Source of the DNA: Microseira wollei NIES-4236
GTDB lineage: Bacteria > Cyanobacteriota > Cyanobacteriia > Cyanobacteriales > Aerosakkonemataceae
Assembly: GCF_020521235.1 (NCBI RefSeq)
Contig: NZ_BLAY01000096.1
Coordinates: 1-38,573, forward strand
Length of the DNA: 38,573 nucleotides
Reading direction: 5' to 3'
A program made the translations under genes and the position numbers. Positions 8,919-17,448 of this stretch are shown in pieces. The notes beneath the pieces were generated by a model. It saw only the letters and a program-made list of their open reading frames with translations, searched no databases and was not told where the DNA came from. Numbering within the stretch: position 1 is the stretch's first letter; each line of letters starts with the position of its first letter.

Positions 8919-9950
8919 ATGGCAGAAAAACACGATCTGAGAGCGCTAGCAAGTTCAATTCAGGCAGTCGCTTCGCCGTTTCGCTCATATTTGAGCGAAT
9001 TGCACGAAAAATATCGATATGTGAAAGATGGTACTGTAGCTGATTACATTCCAGAACTGGCACTGGCAAAACCCGAATGGTTTGGTATTTGTGCGGTGAC
9101 AGTGGATGGTCAGGTGTTTGATGTTGGGGATGGGGACAAACAGTTTACAATTGGGTCAATTTCTAAACCCCTTATCTATGGCTTGGCGCTGGAAGATCGC
9201 GGGCGGGAATATGTTAATAGTAAAGTCAGCGTCGAGCCAACGGGAGAAGCATTTAACTCGATTGTGTTGGATGAAAAAACCAATCGTCCCTACAATCCAA
9301 TGGTAAATGCAGGAGCGATCGCCACCACAGACTTAATCAAAGGTAACGGCGCAACGGAACGACTCAAGCGCATTTTGGAGATGTTCCGCCGCTATACGGG
9401 GAGGACGCCAGATATTAACGTGCCGGTGTTTTTGTCAGAGAAAGCAACGGGGAATCGGAATCGAGCGCTCGCATATCTAATGCTCAATTTTGGCATGGTA
9501 ACCGACCGGATTGAGGAAACCCTCGACTTGTATTTTCAACAATGTTCCATCATGGTCAACGCTCACGACTTGGCAATGATGGCAGCTACTCTTGCTAACG
9601 GAGGCATTAATCCAATTAGCGGGGAACGTGCGATTGACGAACGCTACGTGCAAGATGTGATTAGCGTCATGCTCACTTGCGGCATGTACGACTATTCTGG
9701 CGAATGGGCGTACCGGGTAGGAATGCCAGCAAAAAGCGCCGTTGGTGGCGGAATTACTGCCTTAGTTCCAGGAAAACTGGGGATTGGGACTTTTTCGCCA
9801 CCCTTAGATGCCAAGGGAAATAGTGTCAGAGGGATCAAAGTTTGTGAAGACCTCGCCAGAGATTTTGGGTTGCATCTATTTAATGTGGCAAAACCAGAAC
9901 GAGATTTAAAAGACTGGCTCGAAGGAGGCGATTCGGTAGATAGTTGGTAA
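8919..9950 (+). CDS. glsA: Glutaminase (serine-dependent, beta-lactamase-like fold)
   Basis: 343 residues, the usual glutaminase domain length plus a short tail. It hydrolyses glutamine to glutamate and ammonia in the cytoplasm. The S-x-x-K catalytic pair is S80/K83 in IGSISKPL; NPMVNAGAI (near 128) and the late segment KSAVGGGI are family hallmarks. No signal peptide or membrane segment is seen. It shares strand with the MinD-like gene, 53 nt apart, so probably one operon. Linking glutamine breakdown to neighbouring signalling genes is inference. Confidence 0.92.
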   Translation: MAEKHDLRALASSIQAVASPFRSYLSELHEKYRYVKDGTVADYIPELALAKPEWFGICAVTVDGQVFDVGDGDKQFTIGSISKPLIYGLALEDRGREYVNSKVSVEPTGEAFNSIVLDEKTNRPYNPMVNAGAIATTDLIKGNGATERLKRILEMFRRYTGRTPDINVPVFLSEKATGNRNRALAYLMLNFGMVTDRIEETLDLYFQQCSIMVNAHDLAMMAATLANGGINPISGERAIDERYVQDVISVMLTCGMYDYSGEWAYRVGMPAKSAVGGGITALVPGKLGIGTFSPPLDAKGNSVRGIKVCEDLARDFGLHLFNVAKPERDLKDWLEGGDSVDSW

Positions 9951-10007
9951 GTGATTCAGGATAGTTCCTTACCGAAAAACTTGCATGAGGGCCCCTGACT
10001 TTAGACC

Positions 10008-10223
10008 TTGTCGTTACCCACATCTCACAGCCTTGTCGCTAGCCATAAAACCCGCCGGGGAATAAATTCCAATGGCTTTTAGCCAAAGTCCATTCAAATG
10101 GACTCGAAAGATTTCTTTAGTCCATGACGTAGACTAGAGCTACTCGCTGTGGGATTTCAATCTCCGGGTGGGTTGACGGGGAAAGGGTCAATCGGACTCC
10201 TGAGAAAATGTGGGTAACGACAA
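10008..10223. repeat. 216-bp element with 16-bp perfect inverted ends
   Basis: ttgtcgttacccacat (10008-10023) is the exact reverse complement of 10208-10223. The interior contains a smaller inverted repeat (gtccattcaaatggac) like other dispersed cyanobacterial repeats. It is non-coding and fills much of the 590-bp gap between glutaminase and the carbonic-anhydrase-like gene. Confidence 0.65.
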
Positions 10224-10266
10224 ACCCTTTAGGGGTGGGGAGTGTCAATTTCAATCTATGCCAAAC

Positions 10267-10446
10267 AGGACTTACCCACGACCTTGCCATCACCTTTGTT
10301 TCTGCGTCTATCTCTAGTTCCTTGCGCCACGATTTTTCACAGAAACCCGGTTTCGACCGTCGAACGCGAGTGCGGAAGGGAGGCATATCTGTGGTTCCGT
10401 TTCCCAAGGATTTTTCGGAGAAACCGGGAACTTGCGCGTCAGTCCT
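10267..10446. repeat. Degenerate aggactta-type repeat
   Basis: It starts with aggactta and ends with cagtcct, with two copies of a gatttttc(a/g)(c/g)agaaaccc-like motif between. It appears to be a diverged, longer relative of the 95-bp element at 7919. It lies just upstream of the LCIB-like gene, so that gene's promoter probably lies in the remaining ~90 bp; a weak TACAAT at 10489-10494 is the best -10 candidate. Confidence 0.45.
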
Positions 10447-10539
10447 ACCAAAGATAGACAGCCGTGCATATTCCCAGCTTCTTCCTGATACAATACCGAT
10501 GCAACTGGACAATATATTACAAATTTTAGGAGCAATCAA

Positions 10540-11355
10540 ATGACCGGGAACTACTACTTAGAGCGACTGCGAAACCAAACTTTTCAAGCCATAGATGGTT
10601 ATGACCCAACAGCTAACAAAGTCTTCCACGAAACTTTGCAACATCATTTTCCAGGGGCGTTGCCGATGAAAGATTACATGAAACAAACCTATAACTCTCT
10701 TGATAGCTATGGATTTGAAGACCAAAACACAATGGGAATGCTGGCAATTTGTCGGGACGAAATTGCCGATGCCTTATGGTATGAAGTGGTTAAATATTGG
10801 GGCAAAACGTTTAATTGTTGTAGCCTAGCTGGGTTCGTGTTGATGGGAAAAACCGGGTTAGCAGCAGCAACAGACCATACCCCTATTTTTGACGGCGTGC
10901 GTCGTTTTACTTTTTATGCCATGCCCCATATCGCAATTTCCAAAACAGGAGAAATTGGCAAAGTTTACCGAGAAGGTATCCAAAAAGCTTCTCATGCCTG
11001 CGGTGCGTTAGAAGCAATTGTTAAAGAACTAGATTCTGGATTTCTTAACCTAGCAACCGATATGCAAGATATCGAACAATCGATTATACGGCAGAAAATT
11101 TTATCGAATATTAAATATGGCGAAAAACAGAATTTGGTAGAGATAACTAAGTTGGCTTGTCGGGTTATTTCCCAGGATGTAGAGAAGCTGTTGGGAACTT
11201 TAGATGCTGCGATATTCAAATATGCAGTGATGACGGGGATTCAAATTCACGGCCCAATGGACACTCATTGGATCTATCCCCAGGATTTTTATGTGGTGGG
11301 TTCCGATCTCCCTAATGGGAAACAAGAAATTGAGGTGTTTCAGATAGAAATATAG
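10540..11355 (+). CDS. LCIB-family protein, putative theta-type carbonic anhydrase
   Basis: 271 residues with a good ribosome site (taggag, 10 nt before ATG). The pattern matches, from memory, the limiting-CO2-inducible B (LCIB) family: ICRDE (C71, D73), SLAGFVLMGKTG (95-106), TDHTP (H113), MPHIAI (H130), GKVYREG and SHACGALEA (C154). LCIB proteins use a Cys-His-Cys zinc site; C71, H130 and C154 have similar spacing. These enzymes interconvert CO2 and bicarbonate. There is no signal peptide, so it is cytoplasmic. It leads a same-strand run with GHKL, STAS, cyclase-like and PAS genes. Family assignment is from motifs only; activity is not shown, since some LCIB members are inactive. Confidence 0.65.
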   Translation: MTGNYYLERLRNQTFQAIDGYDPTANKVFHETLQHHFPGALPMKDYMKQTYNSLDSYGFEDQNTMGMLAICRDEIADALWYEVVKYWGKTFNCCSLAGFVLMGKTGLAAATDHTPIFDGVRRFTFYAMPHIAISKTGEIGKVYREGIQKASHACGALEAIVKELDSGFLNLATDMQDIEQSIIRQKILSNIKYGEKQNLVEITKLACRVISQDVEKLLGTLDAAIFKYAVMTGIQIHGPMDTHWIYPQDFYVVGSDLPNGKQEIEVFQIEI

Positions 11356-11432
11356 AAACCGGGTTTCTTTTTGATATAAACCCGGTTTATCTGACGGTTT
11401 CTCGTCAAAAAAACATCCATAAACCGGGATTT
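11354..11432. repeat. Cluster of aaaccgggttt palindromes
   Basis: agaaaccgggtttct overlaps the stop of the LCIB-like gene, followed by ataaacccggtttat and taaaccggga. These are copies of a short dispersed palindrome also present at 7942, 10337, 10421 and 26755. They could fold in the mRNA, but no T-run follows, so I do not call a terminator. Confidence 0.55.
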
Positions 11433-11507
11433 TTTATGAATAAAATGAATAAAATATCAAGGTTTTATACCAGGGATTACCTAGGTTTTTTAATTAAGGC
11501 GCTGACT

Positions 11508-12104
11508 ATGAATATGGTACAAATATTTGGAGATTTCATTGACAATCTTCCCATTGGTGAAGATTATTTGGATATAGGTTTTTCAGCGGGTTATCACAGG
11601 ATTAAGAAGCGGTGGAAAACGAATCGATTATCCGCGCACTTTGTGGCTGATTATTTAGCAGTTTTTCTGCCAGTAAACGATGAAGATCCAGGCAAGGAAA
11701 GGAGAAAAGAACAGTGTAAAGGGGCAGTAGCTTACATTGCGAATGAGTTATTAGAAAATTCGATGAAGTTTCATATCCCAACTGGAAAGTCACCAATGAG
11801 GTTTGGCATTCACTTCATGGAAGATCCAGAACTGAAAATTATCTTGTTCGCTAGCAATGCGATCGCACCGGAAGGCAAGGATAAATATCAGACATTTATT
11901 CAGGAGTTAATCGCCTCGGATCCGCAGGAATTGTATATCCTGAAACTAGAGCGCAGCGCCGAAGATGAAGAAAATCAGACTTCCGGATTAGGTCTGCTGA
12001 CGATGATTAATGATTATGGAGCAAAAATCGGTTGGAAATTTGAGGCGATGTCGGATCATCCCGATGCGATCGCAGTCACAACAATGGTTCAGCTTAGCTT
12101 ATAA
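11508..12104 (+). CDS. GHKL-type ATP-binding protein, anti-sigma-factor/kinase-like
   Basis: About 198 residues from ATG 11508, preceded by AAGG 10 nt upstream; an upstream in-frame ATG at 11436 would add 24 residues not expected from relatives as I recall them. The N-box reads YIANELLENSMKF (ATP/Mg-binding Asn), and the G-box SGLGLLTMINDYG lies near the end. This is the histidine-kinase/anti-sigma ATPase fold without a histidine phosphoacceptor domain. In partner switching such proteins phosphorylate a STAS antagonist; the next gene is exactly that, 45 nt downstream. Probably cytoplasmic. Its partner sigma factor or other target is not in the window. Confidence 0.75.
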   Translation: MNMVQIFGDFIDNLPIGEDYLDIGFSAGYHRIKKRWKTNRLSAHFVADYLAVFLPVNDEDPGKERRKEQCKGAVAYIANELLENSMKFHIPTGKSPMRFGIHFMEDPELKIILFASNAIAPEGKDKYQTFIQELIASDPQELYILKLERSAEDEENQTSGLGLLTMINDYGAKIGWKFEAMSDHPDAIAVTTMVQLSL

Positions 12105-12149
12105 TGAAGCGCAAGTTCAGAACCAGTTCAGCCAGGAGAGCAAAAAACA

Positions 12150-12503
12150 ATGGCAATGCAAGAAATTAAAGGTGAAGACTATAGCGTGCAATACGATCCA
12201 GACTCAGTGACTTTCTATTTCCAAGGCGAACTCAGCTTGGGTGGCCCCCCAGAGTATGCACCGATTGCCCAGTTGTTAGAAGATGTCCTCAATCAAGCAC
12301 CATCCACGATCAACCTCAACTTAAAACAATTGGAATTTCTCAACAGTTCCGGCATTAGTATGCTGTCTAAGTTTGCGATCAACGTTCGTAAAAAGAAAAC
12401 GACTGAAGTTGTAGTAATGGGGTCAACAGAGATTCCTTGGCAAGAAAAATCCCTTACCAACTTGCAAAAGCTGCTGCCAACCTTGCAACTACAACTAGAG
12501 TAA
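12150..12503 (+). CDS. STAS-domain anti-sigma factor antagonist-like protein
   Basis: 117 residues, a single STAS domain of the SpoIIAA/RsbV type. The phosphorylatable serine motif is FLNSSGISML (S66/S67). A strong ribosome site (caggagag) lies 13 nt before the ATG. In the model systems the unphosphorylated form binds the GHKL partner and frees its target, and a PP2C phosphatase regenerates it. The GHKL gene is immediately upstream, and two PP2C phosphatase genes lie 5-13 kb downstream in this window. Pairing with those phosphatases is inference. Confidence 0.85.
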   Translation: MAMQEIKGEDYSVQYDPDSVTFYFQGELSLGGPPEYAPIAQLLEDVLNQAPSTINLNLKQLEFLNSSGISMLSKFAINVRKKKTTEVVVMGSTEIPWQEKSLTNLQKLLPTLQLQLE

Positions 12504-12523
12504 AGCCAGGTTAAATTTCCAGC

Positions 12524-13213
12524 ATGACTGAACTATCCAAAGAGGAATTACTGGCACAAATTGAAGATCTGAGTCGGCAACTGACAGAAGTCAATCAAGA
12601 AAAAGCCGACTTAGAAATTATGCTGGAAATGATTACCGAACATTCCAAGGTGCAAGCATTCAATCAGGAACGAGAATCTCAGGGGTATTCACCTATCCAG
12701 GTGGGTATGGGAATTCATCTTGGTCATATGATGGTGGGAGTGGTGGGAGAACAGGATCGACTTCAGGAGGATACCCTATCAGATACAGTTAACCTCACCT
12801 CCCGCTGGGAGGGATTGACCAAATACTACGGGGTGTCAATGGTGATTTCTGGGGATGTTCTAGAAAGATTGAGCCATCCAAAGCAATATAAAGTCCGATT
12901 GCTCGATCGCACAATCGTGAAAGGAAGAAGCGAACCCATTACCGCCTACGAAGTTTTGGATGTAGAAACTGAGTTCATTCAAACTTTAAAACTGCAAACA
13001 TTACCGGATTTTGAGCAAGGATTTGACGATTACCGCAATGGCGATTTCAAAGCAGATCAAGCCGGTTTTAAGCAAGTGTTGATCGCCAATCCGCTGGATA
13101 AAAATGTAAAACTCTATCTGAAGCGAATTGCACAGCTAGCAAACCAGAGCATCCCTAAAAATTGGCGCGGTATCTGGGTATTTACAGAAAAATCAGGGTG
13201 TATAAAGAAATGA
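12524..13213 (+). CDS. Truncated class III nucleotidyl cyclase fused to a coiled-coil leader
   Basis: 229 residues. Residues 1-42 are a coiled coil almost identical to the start of the next gene. Residues ~43-145 are only the C-terminal half of a class III cyclase domain: GMGIHLGHMMVGVVG, then SDTVNLTSRWEGL carrying the Asn/Arg transition-state residues. The N-terminal half with the two metal-binding aspartates is missing. The tail (PDFEQGFDDYRNGDF to NWRGIWVF) is the usual C-terminal extension of cyanobacterial cyclases. It cannot cyclise alone; it may be a relic or a regulatory subunit. Its stop overlaps the next start (ATGA), suggesting translational coupling. Confidence 0.75.
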   Translation: MTELSKEELLAQIEDLSRQLTEVNQEKADLEIMLEMITEHSKVQAFNQERESQGYSPIQVGMGIHLGHMMVGVVGEQDRLQEDTLSDTVNLTSRWEGLTKYYGVSMVISGDVLERLSHPKQYKVRLLDRTIVKGRSEPITAYEVLDVETEFIQTLKLQTLPDFEQGFDDYRNGDFKADQAGFKQVLIANPLDKNVKLYLKRIAQLANQSIPKNWRGIWVFTEKSGCIKK

Positions 13214-14433
13214 ATGAACTATCTAGAGAGGAATTACTGGCGCAAATTGCAGATCTAAATCGGCAAATCACCGAAGTCACTGAAGAAAAAGCAGACTTAG
13301 AAATCATGATGGAAACTGTTACCGAACATGCTACCTACCTGGAAAACCAAATCCATCAGAAGAATAAACAGATGCAAAGCTACATCCAGCAGGTGGAAAA
13401 GCTGACAGATGCTGCTGCGGCGGTGGAAAAAAACAGCTTTGAGGCAGGAAATTTAAAACAAGTCGCTGCACGGGATGATGAACTCGGTCATCTCGCACGA
13501 GTATTTACTCAGATGGTGCAAACAATCAAAACTCGCGAACAAGAACTAGCGACTGCAAAAGAGCAACTGGAAGCGGTTTTAAATGCCGTGCCTGGTGCCA
13601 TTTCTTGGATTGATTCGGACGGGTTATACATTGGCGTGAATAGCTATCTCGCGGAAAGTTGTAATCTTTCCCAAGATGCTTTTATTGGTAAAGAAGTCGG
13701 CTTTCTCAAAGGAAGATCTGATTTCGCAAATTTTATGCGCCAGTTTTTAGCAAGTACGCAAGAATATGCTTCTCAAATTGTTGAAACGTCGGTCAATGAT
13801 ACGGTGAAGTATTACTTAATGGCGGCGCAGAAATATCAGCAAGGTAACGCAACTGTATCTGTGGGAATTGATGTAACGGAACGCAAACGAGCGGAAGAAG
13901 CTTTACGCATTGCTGAAGAAAACTATCGCAGTATCTTTGAAAACGCGCTGGAAGGAATTTTTCAATCTAGTTTGGATGGGCATTATATTAGCGTTAATCC
14001 AGCAATGGCTCGCATTTATGGTTATGAATCTCCTGCAGAAATGATGGCAGAGGTGAAGGAGATTTCGACTCAAATTTATGTCGTTCCTAATGGGAGAGAG
14101 GAGTTCCAAAAATTGATGGAAGAATACGGCGAAGTCAAGGATTCGGTATCTCAAGTTTATCGCAAAGACGGCAGCAAAATATGGGTTAAAGAGAATACTA
14201 GAGCAGTGCGCGATCGCTATGGTAAATTACTCTACTATGAAGGCATTGTCGAAGATGTCACCCAGCGCAAGCAAGAAGAAGAAGCCCTTAAACGTCAATT
14301 GCAAGAACTCCGCATCGAAATCGACCAACAAAAGCGCGCGCGCGAAGTCGCAGAAATTACCCAAGCCGATTACTTTCAAGACTTACAAGCAGAAGTGGGA
14401 AATCTCGATCTCGATCAGTTTTGGGAGAATTGA
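13210..14433 (+). CDS. PAS-domain sensor protein with HAMP-like and coiled-coil segments
   Basis: 407 residues from ATG 13210, which overlaps the previous stop; an upstream TTG-like start is less likely because MNELSREELLAQI matches the start of the preceding gene. Order: coiled coil (1-70), HAMP-like region with DELGHLARVF (~95), coiled coil, PAS 1 (~125-230, AVLNAVPGAISWIDSDGLY), PAS 2 (~240-360, SIFENALEGIFQSSLDGHY), closing coiled coil. No kinase, cyclase or phosphatase output domain is present, so it should signal by protein contact, perhaps to the neighbouring GHKL/STAS pair. No membrane segment, so a cytoplasmic sensor. Ligand unknown. Confidence 0.85.
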   Translation: MNELSREELLAQIADLNRQITEVTEEKADLEIMMETVTEHATYLENQIHQKNKQMQSYIQQVEKLTDAAAAVEKNSFEAGNLKQVAARDDELGHLARVFTQMVQTIKTREQELATAKEQLEAVLNAVPGAISWIDSDGLYIGVNSYLAESCNLSQDAFIGKEVGFLKGRSDFANFMRQFLASTQEYASQIVETSVNDTVKYYLMAAQKYQQGNATVSVGIDVTERKRAEEALRIAEENYRSIFENALEGIFQSSLDGHYISVNPAMARIYGYESPAEMMAEVKEISTQIYVVPNGREEFQKLMEEYGEVKDSVSQVYRKDGSKIWVKENTRAVRDRYGKLLYYEGIVEDVTQRKQEEEALKRQLQELRIEIDQQKRAREVAEITQADYFQDLQAEVGNLDLDQFWEN

Positions 14434-14486
14434 ATTATCCAAAAAAGAAAGTCGAGGGCAGGCAGGATGCCTACCCCACAAGAGTT

Positions 14487-14542
14487 TCCTCTCGTTCCCA
14501 GGCTCTTCCACTCGTTCCCAGGCTCTTGCCTGGGAACGAGTG
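14487..14542. repeat. REP-like palindrome (ctcgttcccaggc)
   Basis: cactcgttcccaggc (14509-14523), loop tctt, then gcctgggaacgagtg (14528-14542): a perfect 15-bp stem. An additional direct copy of ctcgttcccaggctctt starts just upstream. It lies 55-110 bp after the PAS gene; no T-run follows, so a repeat rather than a classical terminator. Confidence 0.8.
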
Positions 14543-14579
14543 AGGGCAGGCTTTGCCTCCTAACAGGGTGCAAGCTCTA

Positions 14580-14615
14580 AGTTTTCCTACTTTTCCTAGT
14601 TTTCCTACTTTTGAG
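14580..14615. repeat. 9-bp tandem repeat (agttttcct/acttttcct)
   Basis: Four consecutive 9-mers alternate agttttcct and acttttcct, the last degenerate. Their reverse complement resembles the agt(c/a)ggaaa run at 7691. The rest of the 14616-14813 gap is AT-rich and holds no gene. Confidence 0.7.
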
Positions 14616-14813
14616 TTTCAGAAAAATGGGTAAAAAACATCGAAAAAAATTTATTTATATATGAAAATATAAAAAAAATAGGCTCTATGATATAGATCGA
14701 GTTTGTTGCATTACTCAATCTTAAAGAGAACTAAAAGCAGCTGGGAGGCGTCCGGCATATAAAACCGAAAGGAGTGATATTCAAAACGATCGCAAGGATG
14801 GATATTGAAGGCT

Positions 14814-15494
14814 ATGGCGAAGGTTAACCAAACAGGCAAAAAACAACGTCCCTGGGGTGGAGGAAAGGGCAACAGGAAGCAAATCTTGGCGGCATATAAG
14901 GCGTTGCCGGTTTACTTTTTGCTGGCTGTGTTGGTGGTAACAACTGTTGTGCCTGCGATCGCCACCTCCCCAACTTCCCCACCTGCGGTGCAACAAGGCG
15001 CGGGTATCGCCCAGCAGTTAACGGCATCGCAGTTGTGGCAACAAGGCGCTGCCGGGAGTAGCAGAAGCAGTGGCAGAAATTAAGCAGGAAATTACCTCCA
15101 AAGTGTTGCTGAATGAGGAATTTACTAATGAGAGTTTTAAAAAGGCAATTGAGATCCAACCTTTCCCCGTAGTTCACTTGGCAACCCACGGTCAATTTAG
15201 TTCTAACCCAGATGAAACATTTTTGCTGACTTGGAACGATCGCATTTCGATTAAAGACTTCGATCTGCTGTTCCAAAACAGAAATTTGGTCGGCGGCGAA
15301 CCAATTGAATTATTAGTCATGAGTGCTTGTCAAACAGCTACAGGCGATAACCGCGCCACTTTAGGATTAGCCGGATTTGCCCTGGGATCTGGTGCTAGAA
15401 GTACTGTAGCAAGTTTGTGGTCGGTGAGCGATGAATCAACAGCCAACTTGATGAGCGAATTTTATCAACAGCTGATCGCTAATTCATCCCCTCA
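14814..15494 (+). pseudogene. CHAT-domain protease-like protein, internally deleted and frameshifted
   Basis: A normal relative has a signal/membrane segment, long TPR arrays and a C-terminal CHAT (caspase-like) domain. Here the start (membrane segment VYFLLAVLVVTTVVPA) reads to SQLWQQG near 15048, then the frame breaks. The CHAT part resumes one base over (LPGVAEAVAEIKQE) and keeps the catalytic dyad motifs HLATHGQF (15177) and SACQTATGD (15324). The whole TPR region is missing. The CHAT domain is then cut at YQQLIANS by a MITE and lacks its last strands. Deletion, frameshift and insertion together make this non-functional. Family recognition is firm; the order of events is inference. Confidence 0.85.
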
Positions 15495-15620
15495 TATCGT
15501 GTCCGGTTGCATCGGTTGCGTTTGGAGAGCAAAGGGGATGGGGGAGCAAAGGGGATGGGGGAGAAAAAACGCTTTTTCGCACAATCAACTATACACAACT
15601 GATCTCTCGCGGACATGATA
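15495..15620. mobile_element. MITE copy A (TATCGTGTCC ends, TCA target duplication)
   Basis: 126 bp. Left end tatcgtgtccgg, right end ggacatgata; flanked by TCA at 15492-15494 and 15621-15623. The interior has a 17-bp tandem duplication (agcaaaggggatggggg). Removing the element and one TCA leaves an open frame from the CHAT relic into the DUF928 relic. Confidence 0.8.
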
Positions 15621-16231
15621 TCAAACGGAAGAAATTTTACCAAATAATTCTCTCATTAGTATGCAGTTTGCACTTCCAGGGGATGCGGTTCCCAAAACTA
15701 GCGTGGGAGGCGGTGTGCGCGGGAATGTGCAATTCGCGCTCCCAAGTGGCGCAACTCCCAGAACCAGCGTCGGTGCAGGCGTCCGAGGTGAAGAACACCC
15801 CGAACTAACGGCTTTGGTTCCGCCTACCAAACAGGGACACACCGTATCAGCGCGTCCAACTATTTTTGAGCTTACAAGACCAAGAGGGAAATCCCTTCTA
15901 TAAAGTAACGGTTAAGGTTCCTGCTTCTTCTGGCACAATCGCGATTACACTACCCGCAGAAGCACCAGAATTACCAATAGGTAAAAACTATTTGTGGTAC
16001 TTTGCTCCGATTGAACCAAACGGAATGCTCCGACCTGATAATTATGCAGTCGTAGGGTGGGTTAAGCGCGTAGAATCAACGGTGAACGAGCAAGCATTAG
16101 CTTCATCTCCCGTCGAATTGGCAACTGCTTATGCCAAAGCTGGTATTTGGTACGACACCTTAAAAGTGTTAGCAGATGCTCAACGCTCTGCACCTAATAA
16201 TCAGACCTTTGTCAAGGAATGGGGAGATTTA

Positions 16232-16380
16232 GTGAACTACCCACACTGACCTGACGGTACAGTGTGGGCTTCTGAACTCACAGGGGAATGCCTCAAGACA
16301 GACTTGCGCCCACCTTTTGGTCTTACTTCCCCTCCTTCAGCAGCAGTCCTAGTTCCTAAGACCGATAATTGTCTGATGCC
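16232..16380 (-). ncRNA. Predicted reRNA of tnpB element 2
   Basis: The minus-strand 3' end of tnpB and the right end should form the guide RNA scaffold. A short hairpin (cccacact with agtgtggg, 16240-16266) lies close to the terminus. In this family the bases just beyond the right end act as guide; here they would begin taaatctccccattcc, derived from the DUF928 gene. Boundaries of the RNA are estimated. Confidence 0.5.
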
Positions 16381-17448
16381 TTCTGCTCGAATGTTTTTGC
16401 TGGCGTTTTCGTCTCTATCGTGGTGAGTCCCACAACTCGGACAAGTCCATTCTCTAACCTCTAATGGCATTTCTGACATTTGATAAAGACAATTTGAGCA
16501 AGTTTTAGAGCTAGGGAAAAATCTATCAATCTCAACCAATAAACCCCTTTTTTGTTGCAGTTTATAGTCAAGGAAATTGACAAACATTCCCCATCCAACA
16601 TCAGAAATCCCTTTAGCTAGATTGTGATTACGAACCATACCCTTGACGTTCAAATTTTCACCTACCACTACTTGATTATCATTGACTATTTTTCTTGATA
16701 ATTTATGTATAAAGTCTTGACGGGCATTGCTAATCCGTTCGTGAACTATAGCGACTAGCTTTCGTGCTTTTTCTCTCGATTTACTTCCTTTTTTCTTACG
16801 GGCTAATTGACGCTGTTTTCGGGCTAAGTTTCTCTCATGTTTTTTGATTTGTTTTGGATTAGCATACTTAGATGTTTTTTCCCCATCATGAGTAATACAA
16901 AAATCTTTAATTCCTAAGTCAATCCCCACTAATTTACCAGTTACTACTGCTTCAGTAACTTCCTGAGCAGTATCAAATAACAATGAAGCATAATACTTGC
17001 CTGTGGGTGTTTTGGTTATGGTAACGGTTTTGAGTTTTCCGTCAAGCCGATGAATTGAAGCTTTGATAACTCCAACTTGAGGAACTTTTACCCCATTTTC
17101 AACATGACAGTTTTGAGGATATTGGGCTGATTGTCTCCCATAATAAGACTTGAATCTCGGATAAGCCCGTTTTTCAAAGAAGTTTTTGAAAGCCTTAGTT
17201 AAGTTCAGAGTTGTTGACTGCAAAACTTGTGAGTAACATTCTCCTAACCATGCTGTTTCTTCTGACTTTTTAAGCTTAGGTAAAACGTTGAGGGCGATTT
17301 GAGTTAATCCTTTGCCCGTTTCCTTGTAAGTCTGATTGCACAGATTCAAAGCATAATTCCACCACCACCGCGCACATCCCATCACTTGGCTAAGTTTTTG
17401 GGATTGTTCAGAGGTTGGATAAATTCGGACTTTGATAGCTCTGTACAA
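16237..17448 (-). CDS. tnpB: TnpB, RNA-guided nuclease
   Basis: 403 residues. N-terminal MYRAIKVRIYPTSEQ is the standard TnpB start. RuvC Asp in GIDLGIKDF, Glu in VVVGENLNVKG, last Asp in HHDRDENASKN; zinc ribbon CSNC ... CPSC. All catalytic residues are present. The last ~30 residues (after AAEGGEVRPKGG) read through the right end/reRNA region, which is common in these elements. It is only distantly similar to the TnpB at 224, so a separate lineage. Confidence 0.92.
   Translation of the reverse strand: MYRAIKVRIYPTSEQSQKLSQVMGCARWWWNYALNLCNQTYKETGKGLTQIALNVLPKLKKSEETAWLGECYSQVLQSTTLNLTKAFKNFFEKRAYPRFKSYYGRQSAQYPQNCHVENGVKVPQVGVIKASIHRLDGKLKTVTITKTPTGKYYASLLFDTAQEVTEAVVTGKLVGIDLGIKDFCITHDGEKTSKYANPKQIKKHERNLARKQRQLARKKKGSKSREKARKLVAIVHERISNARQDFIHKLSRKIVNDNQVVVGENLNVKGMVRNHNLAKGISDVGWGMFVNFLDYKLQQKRGLLVEIDRFFPSSKTCSNCLYQMSEMPLEVREWTCPSCGTHHDRDENASKNIRAEGIRQLSVLGTRTAAEGGEVRPKGGRKSVLRHSPVSSEAHTVPSGQCG

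Noticed and set aside
12524-13213. Active adenylate cyclase
   Set aside because: The half of the domain carrying both metal-binding aspartates is absent.
14509-14542. Perfect hairpin as a rho-independent terminator
   Set aside because: No T-run follows and the arm sequence occurs again just upstream as a direct copy, so it fits a dispersed REP-like repeat better.
15661-15903. Separate small gene starting at ATG 15661
   Set aside because: Its sequence is the N-terminal part of DUF928 and breaks exactly where the next frame continues the same domain.
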